A stretch of 64,000 bases of DNA from Lasioglossum baleicum (GCF_051020765.1 NW_027469238.1:62001-126000); one strand, 5' to 3'. Numbered from the stretch's first letter, positions 15,815-31,600 are shown. Numbers and translations: made by a program. Notes: generated by a model not told the origin, from the letters alone.

Positions 15815-16857
15815 CGCATAACGCATAATGCATAACGCACAACGCATAACGCATAACGCATAACGCATAACGCATAACGCATAACGCATAACGCATAACG
15901 CATAACGCATAACGCATAACGCATAACGCATAACGCATAACGCATAACGCATAACGCATAACGCATAACGCATAACGCATAACGCATAACACATAACGCA
16001 TAACGCATAACGCATAACGCATAACACATAACGCATAACGCATAACGCTTAACGCATAACGTCTAACGCATAACGCGTAACGCATAATGCATAACGCATA
16101 ACGCTTAACGCATAGCCCATAACGCATAACGCATAACGCATAACGCATAACGCATAACGCATAACGCATCGCGCATAACGCATAACGCATAACGCATAAC
16201 GCATAACGCATAACGCATAACGCATAACGCATAACGCATCGCGCATAACGCATAACGGATAACGCATAACGCATAACGCATAACGGATAACGCATAACGC
16301 ATAACGCATAACGCATAACGAATTACGCATAATGCATAACCCATAACGCATAACGCATAACGCATAACGCATAACGCATAACGCATAACGCATAACGCAT
16401 AACGCATAACGCATAACGCATAACGCATAACGCATAACGCATAACGCATAACGCATAACGCATAACGCATAACGCATAACGCATAACGCATAACGCATAA
16501 CGCATAACGCATAACGGATAACGCAAGACGCATAACGCATAACGCATAAAGCATAACGCATAACGCATAACGCATAACGCATAACGCATTACGCATAACG
16601 CATAACGCATAACGCATAACGCATAACGCATAACGCATAACGCATAATGCATAACGCACAACGCATAACGCACAACGCATAACGCATAACGCATAACGCA
16701 TAACGCATAACGCATAACGCATAACGCATAACGCATAACGCATAACGCATAACGCATAACGCATAACGCATAACGCATAACGCATAACGCATAACGCATA
16801 ACGCATAACACATAACGCATAACGCATAACGCATAACACATAACGCATAACGCATAA

Positions 16858-17053
16858 CGCTTAACGCATAACGTCTAACGCATAACGCGTAACGCATAAT
16901 GCATAACGCATAACGCTTAACGCATAGCCCATAACGCATAACGCATAACGCATAACGCATCGCGCATAACGCATAACGCATAACGCATAACGCATAACGC
17001 ATAACGCATAACGCATAACGCATAACGCATAACGCATAACGCATAACGCTTTA
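16858..17053. repeat. Block D (CGTCTAA to CGCTTTA), 28 units
   Basis: Order: CGCTTAA, CGTCTAA (16872), CGCGTAA, TGCATAA, CGCTTAA, CGCATAG then CCCATAA, CGCATCG, CGCTTTA (17047). It is usually followed by CGGATAA with CGCAAGA, AGCATAA, TGCATAA with CGCACAA, and two CACATAA. A related unit without CGCTTTA starts at 16046 (CGTCTAA at 16060). Confidence 0.8.
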
Positions 17054-17319
17054 CGCATAACGCATAACGCATAACGCATAACGCATAACGGATAACGCAA
17101 GACGCATAACGCATAACGCATAAAGCATAACGCATAACGCATAACGCATAACGCATAACGCATAACGCATAACGCATAACGCATAACGCATAATGCATAA
17201 CGCACAACGCATAACGCATAACGCATAACGCATAACGCATAACGCATAACGCATAACGCATAACGCATAACGCATAACACATAACGCATAACACATAACG
17301 CATAACGCATAACGCATAA

Positions 17320-17578
17320 CGCTTAACGCATAACGCCTAACGCATAACGCGTAACTCATAATGCATAACGCATAACGCTTAACGCTTAACGCATAACGCC
17401 TAACGCATAACGGGTAACTCATTATGCATAACGCATAACGCATAACCCATAACGCATAACGCATAACGCATAACGCATAACGCATAACGCATAACGCATA
17501 ACGGATAACGCAAGACGCATAACGCATAACGCATAACGCATAACACATAACGCATAACGCATAACGCATAACGCAAAA
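17320..17578. repeat. Higher-order block C1 (37 units)
   Basis: Reference copy of block C: CGCTTAA, CGCCTAA, CGCGTAA then CTCATAA then TGCATAA, two adjacent CGCTTAA (17376), CGCCTAA, CGGGTAA, CCCATAA, CGGATAA then CGCAAGA, CACATAA, ending at CGCAAAA (17572). After CGGGTAA this copy has an extra CTCATTA-type unit, a stacked change. Confidence 0.85.
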
Positions 17579-17928
17579 CGCATAACGCATAACGCATAAC
17601 GCATAACGCATAACGCATAACGCATAACGCATAACGCATAACGCATAACGCATAACGCATAACGCATAACGCATAACGCATAACGCATAACGCATAACGC
17701 ATAACGCATAACGCATAACGCATAACGCATAACGCATAACGCATAACGCATAACGCATAACGCATAACGCATAACGCATTACGCATAACGCATAACGCAT
17801 AATGCATAACGCATAACGCTTAACGCATAGCTGATAACGCCTAACGCATAGCCCATAACGCATAACGCATAACGCATAACGCATAACACATAACGCATAA
17901 CACATAACGCATAACGCATAACGCATAA

Positions 17929-18180
17929 CGCTTAACGCATAACGCCTAACGCATAACGCGTAACTCATAATGCATAACGCATAACGCTTAACGCTTAACG
18001 CATAACGCCTAACGCATAACGGGTAACGCATTATGCATAACGCATAACGCATAACCCATAACGCATAACGCATAACGCATAACGCATAACGCATAACGCA
18101 TAACGGATAACGCAAGACGCATAACGCATAACGCATAACGCATAACACATAACGCATAACGCATAACGCATAACGCAAAA
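17929..18180. repeat. Higher-order block C2 (36 units)
   Basis: Its doubled CGCTTAA (17985) lies 609 bases (87 units) after that of C1, so C1 and C2 with their intervening units form a local tandem pair. The matching pair in the S1 partner is spaced 567 bases. Confidence 0.85.
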
Positions 18181-18894
18181 CGCATAACGCATAACGCATA
18201 ACGCATAACGCATAACGCATAACGCATAACGCATAACGCATAACGCATAACGCATAACGCATAACGCATAACGCATAACGCATAACGCATAACGCATAAC
18301 GCATAACGCATAACGCATAACGCATAACGCATAACGCATAACGCATAACGCATAACGCATTACGCATAACGCATAACGCACAACGCATAACGCATAACGC
18401 ATAACGCATAACGCATAACGCATAACGCATAACGCATAACGCATAACGGATAACGCAAGACGCATAACGCATAACGCATAAAGCATAACGCATAACGCAT
18501 AACGCATAACGCATAACGCATAACGCATAACGCATAACGCATAACGCATAACGCATAACGCATAACGCATAACGCATAACGCATAACGCATAACGCATAA
18601 CGCATAACGCATAACGCATAACGCATAACGCATAACGCATAACGCATAACGCATAACGCATAACGCATAACGCATAACGCATAACGCATAACGCATAACG
18701 CATAACGCATAACGCATAACGCATAACGCATAACGCATAACGCATAACGCATAACGCATAACGCATAACGCATAACGCATAACGCATAACGCATAACGCA
18801 TAACGCATAACGCATCGCGCATAACGCATAACGGATAACGCATAACGCATAACGCATAACGGATAACGCATAACGCATAACGCATAACGCATAA

Positions 18895-19875
18895 CGAATT
18901 ACGCATAATGCATAACCCATAACGCATAACGCATAACGCATAACGCATAACGCATAACGCATAACGCATAACGCATAACGCATAACGCATAACGCATAAC
19001 GCATAACGCATAACGCATAACGCATAACGCATAACGCATAACGCATAACGCATAACGCATAACGCATAACGCATAACGCATAACGCATAACGCATAACGC
19101 ATAACGCATAACGCATAACGCATAACGCATAACGCATAACGCATAACGCATAACGCATAACGCATTACGCATAACGCGTAACGCATAATGCATAACGCAT
19201 AACGCATAACCCATAACGCATAACGCATAACGCATAACGCATAACGCATAACGCATAACGCATAACGGATAACGCAAGACGCATAACGCATAACGCATAA
19301 AGCATAACGCATAACGCATAACGCATAACGCATAACGCATAACGCATAACGCATAACGCATAACGCATAACGCATAACGGATAACGCATAACGCATAACG
19401 CATAACGGATAACGCATAACGCATAACGCATAACGCATAACGCATAACGCATAACGCATAACGCATAACGCATAACGCATAACGCATAACGCATAACGCA
19501 TAACGCATAACGCATAACGCATAACGCATAACGCATAACGCATAACGCATAACGCATAACGCATAACGCATAACGCATAACGCATAACGCATAACGCATA
19601 ACGCATAACGCATAACGCATAACGCATAACGCATAACGCATAACGCATAACGCAAGACGCATAACGCATAACGCATAAAGCATAACGCATAACGCATAAC
19701 GCATAACGCATAACGCATAACGCATAACGCATAACGCATAACGCATAACGCATAACGCAATAACGCATAACGCATAACGCATAACGCATAACGCATAACG
19801 CATAACGCATAACGCATAACGCATAACGCATAACGCATAACGCATAACGCATAACGCATAACGCATAACGCATTA
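18895..19875. repeat. Segmental triplicate S5, copy a (~0.98 kb)
   Basis: Runs from CGAATTA followed by TGCATAA and CCCATAA, through two CGCAAGA and AGCATAA clusters and the octamer at 19756, to CGCATTA at 19869. It matches segments at 27688 and 37609 in order. Confidence 0.8.
19756..19763. repeat. Octamer unit CGCAATAA, register shift 2 to 3
   Basis: One extra A. It sits about 100 bases after a CGCAAGA and AGCATAA pair and 113 bases before CGCATTA, a context different from that of the octamer at 15807. Confidence 0.95.
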
Positions 19876-21079
19876 CGCATAACGCATAACGCATAATGCA
19901 TAACGCATAACGCTTAACGCATAGCTGATAACGCATAACGCATAGCCCATAACGCATAACGCATAACGCATAACGCATAACGCATAACGCATAACGCATA
20001 ACGCATAACGCATAACGCATAACGCATAACGCATAACGCATTACGCATAACGCATAACGCGTAACGCATAATGCATAACGCATAACGCATAACCCATAAC
20101 GCATAACGCATAACGCATAACGCATAACGCATAACGCATAACGCATAACGCATAACGGATAACGCAAGACGCATAACGCATAACGCATAAAGCATAACGC
20201 ATAACGCATAACGCATAACGCATAACGCATAACGCATAACGGATAACGCATAACGCATAACGCATAACGGATAACGCATAACGCATAACGCATAACGCAT
20301 AACGCATAACGCATAACGCATAACGCATAACGCATAACGCATAACGCATAACGCATAACGCATAACGCATAACGCATAACGCATAACGCATAACGCATAA
20401 CGCATAACGCATAACGCATAACGCATAACGCATAACGCATAACGCATAACGCATAACGCATAACGCATAACGCATAACGCATAACGCATAACGCATAACG
20501 CATAACGCATAACGCATAACGCAAGACGCATAACGCATAACGCATAAAGCATAACGCATAACGCATAACGCATAACGCATAACGCATAACTCATAACGCA
20601 TAACGCATAACGCATAACGCATAACGCATAACGCATAACGCATAACGCATAACGCATAACGCATAACGCATAACGCATAACGCATAACGCATAACGCATA
20701 ACGCATAACGCATAACGCATAACGCATAACGCATAACGCATAACGCATAACGCATAACGCATAACGCATAACGCATAACGCATAACGCATAACGCATAAC
20801 GCATAACGCTTTACGCATAACGCATAACGCATAACGCATAACGCATAACGGATAACGCAAGACGCATAACGCATAACGCATAAAGCATAACGCATAACGC
20901 ATAACGCATAACGCATAACGCATAACGCATAACGCATAACGCATAACGCATAATGCATAACGCACAACGCATAACGCATAACGCATAACGCATAACGCAT
21001 AACGCATAACGCATAACGCATAACGCATAACGCATAACACATAACGCATAACACATAACGCATAACGCATAACGCATAA

Positions 21080-21324
21080 CGCTTAACGCATAACGCCTAA
21101 CGCATAACGCGTAACTCATAATGCATAACGCATAACGCTTAACGCTTAACGCATAACGCCTAACGCATAACGGGTAACGCATAATGCATAACGCATAACG
21201 CATAACCCATAACGCATAACGCATAACGCATAACGCATAACGCATAACGGATAACGCAAGACGCATAACGCATAACGCATAACGCATAACACATAACGCA
21301 TAACGCATAACGCATAACGCAAAA
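21080..21324. repeat. Higher-order block C3 (35 units)
   Basis: The shortest complete C block. Doubled CGCTTAA at 21136, closing CGCAAAA at 21318. It stands singly and is followed by block A2 about 170 bases later. Confidence 0.85.
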
Positions 21325-21492
21325 CGCATAACGCATAACGCATAACGCATAACGCATAACGCATAACGCATAACGCATAACGCATAACGCATAACGCATA
21401 ACGCATAACGCATAACGCATAACGCATAACGCATAACGCATAACGCATAACGCATAACGCATAACGCATAACGCATAACGCATAACGCATAA

Positions 21493-22171
21493 CGCATTAC
21501 GCATAACGCATAACGCATAATGCATAACGCATAACGCTTAACGCATAGCTGATAACGCATAACGCATAGCCCATAACGCATAACGCATAACGCATAACGC
21601 ATAACGCATAACGCATAACGCATAACACATAACGCATAACGCATAACGCATAACGCATAACGCATAACGCATAACGCATAACGCATCGCGCATAACGCAT
21701 AACGCATAACGCATAACGCATAACGCATAACGCATAACGCTTAACGCATAACGCCTAACGCATAACGCGTAACGCATAATGCATAACGCATAACGCATAA
21801 CCCATAACGCATAACGCATAACGCATAACGCATAACGCATAACGCATAACGGATAACGCAAGACGCATAACGCATAACGCATAAAGCATAACGCATAACG
21901 CATAACGCATAACGCATAACGCATAACGCATAACGCATAACGCATAACGCATAACGCATAACGCATAACGCATAACGGATAACGCATAACGCATAACGCA
22001 TAACGGATAACGCATAACGCATAACGCATAACGCATAACGCATAACGCATAACGCATAACGCATAACGCATAACGCATAACGCATAACGCATAACGCATA
22101 ACGCATAACGCATAATGCATAACGCATAACGCTTAACGCATAGCTCATAACGCATAACTCATAACGCTTAA
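21493..22171. repeat. Higher-order block A2 (97 units)
   Basis: Complete A order with CGCAAGA at 21857. It has the same length as the copy at 41929 (97 units) and is nine units longer than A1. A long perfect tract follows directly. Confidence 0.85.
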
Positions 22172-22843
22172 CGCATAACGCATAACGCATAACGCATAAC
22201 GCATAACGCATAACGCATAACGCATAACGCATAACGCATAACGCATAACGCATAACGCATAACGCATAACGCATAACGCATAACGCATAACGCATAACGC
22301 ATAACGCATAACGCATAACGCATAACGCATAACGCATAACGCATAACGCATAACGCATAACGCATAACGCATAACGCATAACGCATAACGCATAACGCAT
22401 AACGCATAACGCATAACGCATAACGCATAACGCATAACGCATAACGCATAACGCATAACGCATAACGCATAACGCATAACGCATAACGCATAACGCATAA
22501 CGCATAACGCATAACGCATAACGCATAACGCATAACGCATAACGCATAACGCATAACGCATAACGCATAACGCATAACGCATAACGCATAACGCATAACG
22601 CATAACGCATAACGCATAACGCATAACGCATAACGCATAACGCATAACGCATAACGCATAACGCATAACGCATAACGCATAACGCATAACGCATAACGCA
22701 TAACGCATAACGCATAACGCATAACGCATAACGCATAACGCATAACGCATAACGCATAACGCATAACGCATAACGCATAACGCATAACGCATAACGCATA
22801 ACGCATAACGCATAACGCATAACGCATAACGCATAACGCATAA
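22172..22843. repeat. Perfect CGCATAA tract, 96 units
   Basis: No variant in 672 bases. Bounded on the left by the paired CTCATAA and CGCTTAA end of A2 and on the right by CGCTTAA (22844). Homogeneity suggests recent expansion. Confidence 0.92.
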
Positions 22844-24173
22844 CGCTTAACGCATAACGCATAACGCATAACGCATAACGCATAACGCATAACGCATAAC
22901 GCATAACGCTTAACGCATAACGCATTACGCATAACGCATAACGCATAACGCATAACGCATAACGCATAACGCATAACGCATAACGCATAACGCATAACGC
23001 ATAACGCATAACGCATAACGCATAACGCATAACCCATAACGCATAACGCATAACGCATAACGCATAACGCATAACGCATAACGCATAACGGATAACGCAA
23101 GACGCATAACGCATAACGCATAAAGCATAACGCATAACGCATAACGCATAACGCATAACGCATAACGCATAACGCATAACGCATAACGGATAACGCATAA
23201 CGCATAACGCATAACGGATAACGCATAACGCATAACGCATAACGCATAACGCATAACGCATAACGCATAACGCATAACGCATAACGCATAACGCATAACG
23301 CATAACGCATAACGCATAACGCATAACGCATAACGCATAACGCATAACGCATAACGCATAACGCATAACGCATAACGCATAACGCATAACGCATAACGCA
23401 TAACGCATAACGCATAACGCATAACGCATAACGCATAACGCATAACGCATAACGCATAACGCATAACGCATAACACATAACGCATAACGCATAACGCAAG
23501 ACGCATAACGCATAACGCATAAAGCATAACGCATAACGCATAACGCATAACGCATAACGCATAACGCATAACGCATAACGCATAACGCATAACGCATAAC
23601 GCATAACGCATAACGCATAACGCATAACGCATAACGCATAACGCATAACGCATAACGCATAACGCATAACGCATAACGCATAACGCATAACGCATAACGC
23701 ATAACGCATAACGCATAACGCATAACGCATAACGCATAACGCATAACGCATAACGCATAACGCATAACGCATAACGCATAACGCATAACGCATAACGCTT
23801 TACGCATAACGCATAACGCATAACGCATAACGCATAACGCATAATGCATAACGCACAACGCATAACGCATAACGCATAACGCATAACGCATAACGCATAA
23901 CGCATAACGCTTTACGCATAACGCATAACGCATAACGCATAACGCATAACGGATAACGCAAGACGCATAACGCATAACGCATAAAGCATAACGCATAACG
24001 CATAACGCATAACGCATAACGCATAACGCATAACGCATAACGCATAACGCATAATGCATAACGCACAACGCATAACGCATAACGCATAACGCATAACGCA
24101 TAACGCATAACGCATAACGCATAACGCATAACACATAACGCATAACACATAACGCATAACGCATAACGCATAA
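22844..24173. repeat. Mixed segment with two CGCTTTA units
   Basis: Begins with two CGCTTAA and a CGCATTA, then CCCATAA, two CGCAAGA and AGCATAA clusters, paired CGGATAA, and CGCTTTA twice about 110 bases apart near 23797 and 23908. It ends with two CACATAA two units apart. The part from about 23908 matches 41222 onward at an offset of about 17,300. Confidence 0.7.
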
Positions 24174-24425
24174 CGCTTAACGCATAACGCCTAACGCATA
24201 ACGCGTAACTCATAATGCATAACGCATAACGCTTAACGCTTAACGCATAACGCCTAACGCATAACGGGTAACGCATAATGCATAACGCATAACGCATAAC
24301 CCATAACGCATAACGCATAACGCATAACGCATAACGCATAACGCATAACGGATAACGCAAGACGCATAACGCATAACGCATAACGCATAACACATAACGC
24401 ATAACGCATAACGCATAACGCAAAA
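24174..24425. repeat. Higher-order block C4 (36 units)
   Basis: Doubled CGCTTAA at 24230, closing CGCAAAA at 24419. It matches the C block at 41474 at an offset of exactly 17,300 bases with identical length. Confidence 0.85.
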
Positions 24426-24866
24426 CGCATAACGCATAACGCATAACGCATAACGCATAACGCATAACGCATAACGCATAACGCATAACGCATAACGCAT
24501 AACGCATAACGCATAACGCATAACGCATAACGCATAACGCATAACGCATAACGCATAACGCATAACGCATAACGCATAAAGCATAACGCATAACGCATAA
24601 CGCATAACGCATAACGCATAACGCATAACGCATAACGCATAACGCATAACGCATAACGCATAACGGATAACGCATAACGCATAACGCATAACGGATAACG
24701 CATAACGCATAACGCATAACGCATAACGCATAACGCATAACGCATAACGCATAACGCATAACGCATAACGCATAACGCATAACGCATAACGCATAACGCA
24801 TAACGCATAATGCATAACGCATAACGCTTAACGCATAGCTCATAACGCATAACTCATAACGCTTAA

Positions 24867-25496
24867 CGCATAACGCATAACGCATAACGCATAACGCATA
24901 ACGCATAACGCATAACGCATAACGCATAACGCATAACGCATAACGCATAACGCATAACGCATAACGCATAACGCATAACGCATAACGCATAACGCATAAC
25001 GCATAACGCATAACGCATAACGCATAACGCATAACGCATAACGCATAACGCATAACGCATAACGCATAACGCATAACGCATAACGCATAACGCATAACGC
25101 ATAACGCATAACGCATAACGCATAACGCATAACGCATAACGCATAACGCATAACGCATAACGCATAACGCATAACGCATAACGCATAACGCATAACGCAT
25201 AACGCATAACGCATAACGCATAACGCATAACGCATAACGCATAACGCATAACGCATAACGCATAACGCATAACGCATAACGCATAACGCATAACGCATAA
25301 CGCATAACGCATAACGCATAACGCATAACGCATAACGCATAACGCATAACGCATAACGCATAACGCATAACGCATAACGCATAACGCATAACGCATAACG
25401 CATAACGCATAACGCATAACGCATAACGCATAACGCATAACGCATAACGCATAACGCATAACGCATAACGCATAACGCATAACGCATAACGCATAA
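24867..25496. repeat. Perfect CGCATAA tract, 90 units
   Basis: 630 bases without a variant, starting directly after a paired CTCATAA and CGCTTAA ending and stopping at CGCTTAA (25497). Confidence 0.92.
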
Positions 25497-25797
25497 CGCT
25501 TAACGCATAACGCATAACGCATAACGCATAACGCATAACGCATAACGCATAACGCTTAACGCATAACGCATTACGCATAACGCATAACGCATAATGCATA
25601 ACGCATAACGCATAACGCATAACGCATAACGCATAACGCATAACGCATAACGCATAACGCATAACGCATAACGCATAACGCATAACGCATAACGCATAAC
25701 GCATAACGCATAACGCATAACGCATAACGCATAACGCATAACGCATAACGCATAACGCATAACGCATAACGCATAACGCATAACGCTTAACGCATAA

Positions 25798-25972
25798 CGC
25801 ATTACGCATAACGCATAACGCATAATGCATAACGCATAACGCTTAACGCATAGCTCATAACGCATAACGCATAACGCATAACGCATAACCCATAACCCAT
25901 AACGCATAACGCATAACGCAGAACGCATAACGCTTAACGCATAACGCATAACGGATAACGCATAACGGATAA
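25798..25972. repeat. Block E with CGCAGAA, copy 1 (25 units)
   Basis: First appearance from the left of CGCAGAA (25917), three units after the adjacent CCCATAA pair. Otherwise as the early E forms: CGCATTA, TGCATAA, CGCTTAA, CGCATAG, CTCATAA, then CGCTTAA and two CGGATAA. Confidence 0.85.
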
Positions 25973-26420
25973 CGCATAACGCATAACGCATAACGCATAA
26001 CGCATAACGCATAACGCATAACGCATAACGCATAACGCATAACGCATAACGCATAACGCATAACGCATAACGCATAACGCATAACGCATAACGCATAACG
26101 CATAACGCATAACGCATAACGCATAACGCATAACGCATAACGCATAACGCATAACGCATAACGCATAACGCATAACGCATAACGCATAACGCATAACGCA
26201 TAACGCATAACGCATAACGCATAACGCATAACGCATAACGCATAACGCATAACGCATAACGCATAACGCATAACGCATAACGCATAACGCATAACGCATA
26301 ACGCATAACGCATAACGCATAACGCATAACGCATAACGCATAACGCATAACGCATAACGCATAACGCATAACGCATAACGCATAACGCATAACGCATAAC
26401 GCATAACGCATAACGCATAA

Positions 26421-27050
26421 CGCATTACGCATAACGCATAACGCATAATGCATAACGCATAACGCTTAACGCATAGCTGATAACGCATAACGCATAGCCC
26501 ATAACGCATAACGCATAACGCATAACGCATAACGCATAACGCATAACGCATAACACATAACGCATAACGCATAACGCATAACGCATAACGCATAACGCAT
26601 AACGCATCGCGCATAACGCATAACGCATAACGCATAACGCATAACGCATAACGCTTAACGCATAACGCCTAACGCATAACGCGTAACGCATAATGCATAA
26701 CGCATAACGCATAACCCATAACGCATAACGCATAACGCATAACGCATAACGCATAACGCATAACGCATAACGCATAACGGATAACGCAAGACGCATAACG
26801 CATAACGCATAAAGCATAACGCATAACGCATAACGCATAACGCATAACGCATAACGCATAACGCATAACGGATAACGCATAACGCATAACGCATAACGGA
26901 TAACGCATAACGCATAACGCATAACGCATAACGCATAACGCATAACGCATAACGCATAACGCATAACGCATAACGCATAACGCATAACGCATAATGCATA
27001 ACGCATAACGCTTAACGCATAGCTCATAACGCATAACTCATAACGCTTAA
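26421..27050. repeat. Higher-order block A3 (90 units)
   Basis: Complete A order with CGCAAGA at 26785. Here the paired CTCATAA ending is followed by a mixed stretch with CGGATAA and CGCACAA, not a perfect tract. Confidence 0.85.
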
Positions 27051-27400
27051 CGCATAACGCATAACGCATAACGCATAACGCATAACGCATAACGCATAAC
27101 GCATAACGCATAACGCATAACGCATAACGCATAACGCATAACGCATAACGCATAACGCATAACGGATAACGCATAACGCATAACGCATAACGCATAACGC
27201 ATAACGCATAACGCATAACGCATAATGCATAACGCACAACGCATAACGCATAACGCATAACGCATAACGCATAACGCATAACGCATAACGCATAACGCAT
27301 AACGCATAACGCATAACGCATAACGCATAACGCATAACGCATAACACATAACGCATAACGCATAACGCATAACGCATAACACATAACGCATAACGCATAA

Positions 27401-27610
27401 CGCTTAACGCATAACGTCTAACGCATAACGCGTAACGCATAATGCATAACGCATAACGCTTAACGCATAGCCCATAACGCATAACGCATAACGCATCGCG
27501 CATAACGCATAACGCATAACGCATAACGCATAACGCATAACGCATAACGCATAACGCATAACGCATAACGCATAACGCATAACGCATAACGCATAACGCA
27601 TAACGCTTTA
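27401..27610. repeat. Block D, 30 units
   Basis: CGTCTAA at 27415 and CGCTTTA at 27604, 189 bases apart, with CGCATCG between. It is followed by CGGATAA and CGAATTA, joining the S5 segment rather than the usual CGCAAGA continuation. Confidence 0.8.
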
Positions 27611-27687
27611 CGCATAACGCATAACGCATAACGCATAACGCATAACGCATAACGGATAACGCATAACGCATAACGCATAACGCATAA

Positions 27688-28689
27688 CGAATTACGCATA
27701 ATGCATAACCCATAACGCATAACGCATAACGCATAACGCATAACGCATAACGCATAACGCATAACGCATAACGCATAACGCATAACGCATAACGCATAAC
27801 GCATAACGCATAACGCATAACGCATAACGCATAACGCATAACGCATAACGCATAACGCATAACGCATAACGCATAACGCATAACGCATAACGCATAACGC
27901 ATAACGCATAACGCATAACGCATAACGCATAACGCATTACGCATAACGCGTAACGCATAATGCATAACGCATAACGCATAACCCATAACGCATAACGCAT
28001 AACGCATAACGCATAACGCATAACGCATAACGCATAACGGATAACGCAAGACGCATAACGCATAACGCATAAAGCATAACGCATAACGCATAACGCATAA
28101 CGCATAACGCATAACGCATAACGCATAACGCATAACGCATAACGGATAACGCATAACGCATAACGCATAACGGATAACGCATAACGCATAACGCATAACG
28201 CATAACGCATAACGCATAACGCATAACGCATAACGCATAACGCATAACGCATAACGCATAACGCATAACGCATAACGCATAACGCATAACGCATAACGCA
28301 TAACGCATAACGCATAACGCATAACGCATAACGCATAACGCATAACGCATAACGCATAACGCATAACGCATAACGCATAACGCATAACGCATAACGCATA
28401 ACGCATAACGCATAACACATAACGCATAACGCATAACGCAAGACGCATAACGCATAACGCATAAAGCATAACGCATAACGCATAACGCATAACGCATAAC
28501 GCATAACGCATAACGCATAACGCATAACGCATAACGCATAACGCATAACGCATAACGCATAACGCAATAACGCATAACGCATAACGCATAACGCATAACG
28601 CATAACGCATAACGCATAACGCATAACGCATAACGCATAACGCATAACGCATAACGCATAACGCATAACGCATAACGCATAACGCATTA
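27688..28689. repeat. Segmental triplicate S5, copy b (~1.0 kb)
   Basis: CGAATTA (27688) to CGCATTA (28683) with the octamer at 28563. Offset from copy a is 8,793 to 8,807 and to copy c 9,921 to 9,942. Confidence 0.8.
28563..28570. repeat. Octamer unit CGCAATAA, register shift 3 to 4
   Basis: One extra A, 120 bases before CGCATTA and after a CGCAAGA and AGCATAA pair, matching the settings at 19756 and 38505. Confidence 0.95.
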
Positions 28690-31600
28690 CGCATAACGCA
28701 TAACGCATAATGCATAACGCATAACGCTTAACGCATAACGCTTAACGCATAACGCCTAACGCATAACGCGTAACGCATAATGCATAACGCATAACGCATA
28801 ACGCATAACGCATAACGCATAACGCATAACGCATCGCGCATAACGCATAACGGATAACGCATAACGCATAACGCATAACGGATAACGCATAACGCATAAC
28901 GCATAACGCATAACGAATTACGCATAATGCATAACCCATAACGCATAACGCATAACGCATAACGCATAACGCATAACGCATAACGCATAACGCATAACGC
29001 ATAACGCATAACGCATAACGCATAACGCATAACGCATAACGCATAACGCATAACGCATAACGCATAACGCATAACGCATAACGCATAACACATAACGCAT
29101 AACGCATAACGCATAACGCATAACGCATAACGCATCGCGCATAACGCATAACGCATAACGCATAACGCATAACGCATAACGCTTAACGCATAACGCCTAA
29201 CGCATAACGGGTAACGCATAATGCATAACGCATAACGCATAACCCATAATGCATAACGCATAACGCATAACGCATAACGCATAACGGATAACGCAAGACG
29301 CATAACGCATAAAGCATAACGCATAACGCATAACGCATAACGCATAACGCATAACGCATAACGCATAACACATAACGCATAACGCATAACGCATAACGCA
29401 TAACGCATAACGCATAACGCATAACGCATAACGCATAACGCATAACGCATAACACATAACGCATAACGCATAACGCATAACGCATAACGCATAACGCATC
29501 GCGCATAACGCATAACGCATAACGCATAACGCATAACGCATAACGCATAACGCATAACGCTTAACGCATAACGCCTAACGCATAACGGGTAACGCATAAT
29601 GCATAACGCATAACGCATAACCCATAATGCATAACGCATAACGCATAACGCATAACGCATAACGGATAACGCAAGACGCATAACGCATAACGCATAAAGC
29701 ATAACGCATAACGCATAACGCATAACGCATAACGCATAACGCATAACGCATAACGCATAACGCATAACGCATAACGCATAACGCATAACGCATAACGCAT
29801 AACGCATAACGCATAACGCATAACGCATAACGCATAACGCATAACGCATAACGCATAACGCATAACGCATAACGCATAACGCATAACGCATAACGCATAA
29901 CGCATAACGCATAACGCATAACGCATAACGCATAACGCATAACGCATAACGCATAACGCATAACGCATAACGCATAACGCATAACGCATAACGCATAACA
30001 CATAACGCATAACGCATAACGCATAACGCTTAACGCATAACGCCTAACGCATAACGCGTAACGCATAATGCATAACGCATAACGCATAACGCATAACGCA
30101 TAACGCATAACGCATCGCGCATAACGCATAACGGATAACGCATAACGCATAACGCATAACGGATAACGCATAACGCATAACGCATAACGCATAACGAATT
30201 ACGCATAATGCATAACCCATAACGCATAACGCATAACGCATAACGCATAACGCATAACGCATAACGCATAACGCATAACGCATAACGCATAACGCATAAC
30301 GCATAACGCATAACGCATAACGCATAACGCATAACGCATAACGCATAACACATAACGCATAACGCATAACGCATAACGCATAACGCATAACGCATAACGC
30401 ATAACGCATAACGCATAACGCATAACGCATAACGCATAACGCATAACGCATTACGCATAACGCATAACGCGTAACGCATAATGCATAACGCATAACGCAT
30501 AACCCATAACGCATAACGCATAACGCATAACGCATAACGCATAACGCATAACGCATAACGCATAACGCATAACGGATAACGCAAGACGCATAACGCATAA
30601 CGCATAAAGCATAACGCATAACGCATAACGCATAACGCATAACGCATAACGCATAACGCATAACGCATAACGCATAACGCATAACGCATAACGCATAACG
30701 CATAACGCATAACGCATAACGGATAACGCATAACGCATAACGCATAACGCATAACGCATAACGCATAACGCATAACGCATAACGCATAACGCATAACGCA
30801 TAACGCATAACGCATAACGCATAACGCATAACGCATAACGCATAACGCATAACGCATAACGCATAACGCATAACGCATAACGCATAACGCATAACGCATA
30901 ACGCATAACGCATAACGCATAACGCATAACGCATAACACATAACGCATAACGCATAACGCAAGACGCATAACGCATAACGCATAAAGCATAACGCATAAC
31001 GCAAAACGCATAACGCATAACGCATAACGCATAACGCATAACGCATAACGCATAACGCATAACGCATAACGCATAACGCATAACGCATAACGCATAACGC
31101 ATAACGCATAACGCATAACGCATAACGCATAACGCATAACGCATAACGCATAACGCATAACGCATTACGCATAACGCATAACGCATAATGCATAACGCAT
31201 AATGCATAACGCATAACGCTTAACGCATAGCTGATAACGCATAACGCATAGCCCATAACGCATAACGCATAACGCATAACGCATAACGCATAACGCATAA
31301 CACATAACGCATAACGCATAACGCATAACGCATAACGCATAACGCATAACGCATCGCGCATAACGCATAACGCATAACGCATAACGCATAACGCATAACG
31401 CATAACGCATAACGCCTAACGCATAACGCGTAACGCATAACGCTTAACGCATAACGCCTAACGCATAACGGGTAACGCATAATGCATAACGCATAACGCA
31501 TAACCCATAATGCATAACGCATAACGCATAACGCATAACGCATAACGGATAACGCAAGACGCATAACGCATAACGCATAAAGCATAACGCATAACGCATA

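Larger units (their letters stand above)
12132..18383. repeat. Segmental duplicate S1, copy a (~6.25 kb)
   Basis: Shares an ordered series of rare units with 28739-35277: CGAATTA (12244, 13392), two CGAACTA (15233, 15443), GGCATAA (15744), the octamer CGCAATAA (15807), CGTCTAA, doubled CGCTTAA (17376, 17985), and CGCATTA followed by CGCACAA (18356, 18377). Offsets to the partner run from 16,607 to 16,950 and change only by whole units plus the three-base register difference. GGCATAA and CGAACTA were noticed only in these two segments. Confidence 0.88.
25497..27610. repeat. Segmental duplicate S3, copy a (~2.1 kb)
   Basis: Order: CGCTTAA pair, E block with CGCAGAA (25798), a 64-unit clean stretch, A block (26421), then CGTCTAA (27415) and CGCTTTA (27604). 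The same order occurs at 44743-46870, offsets 19,246 to 19,281. Confidence 0.85.
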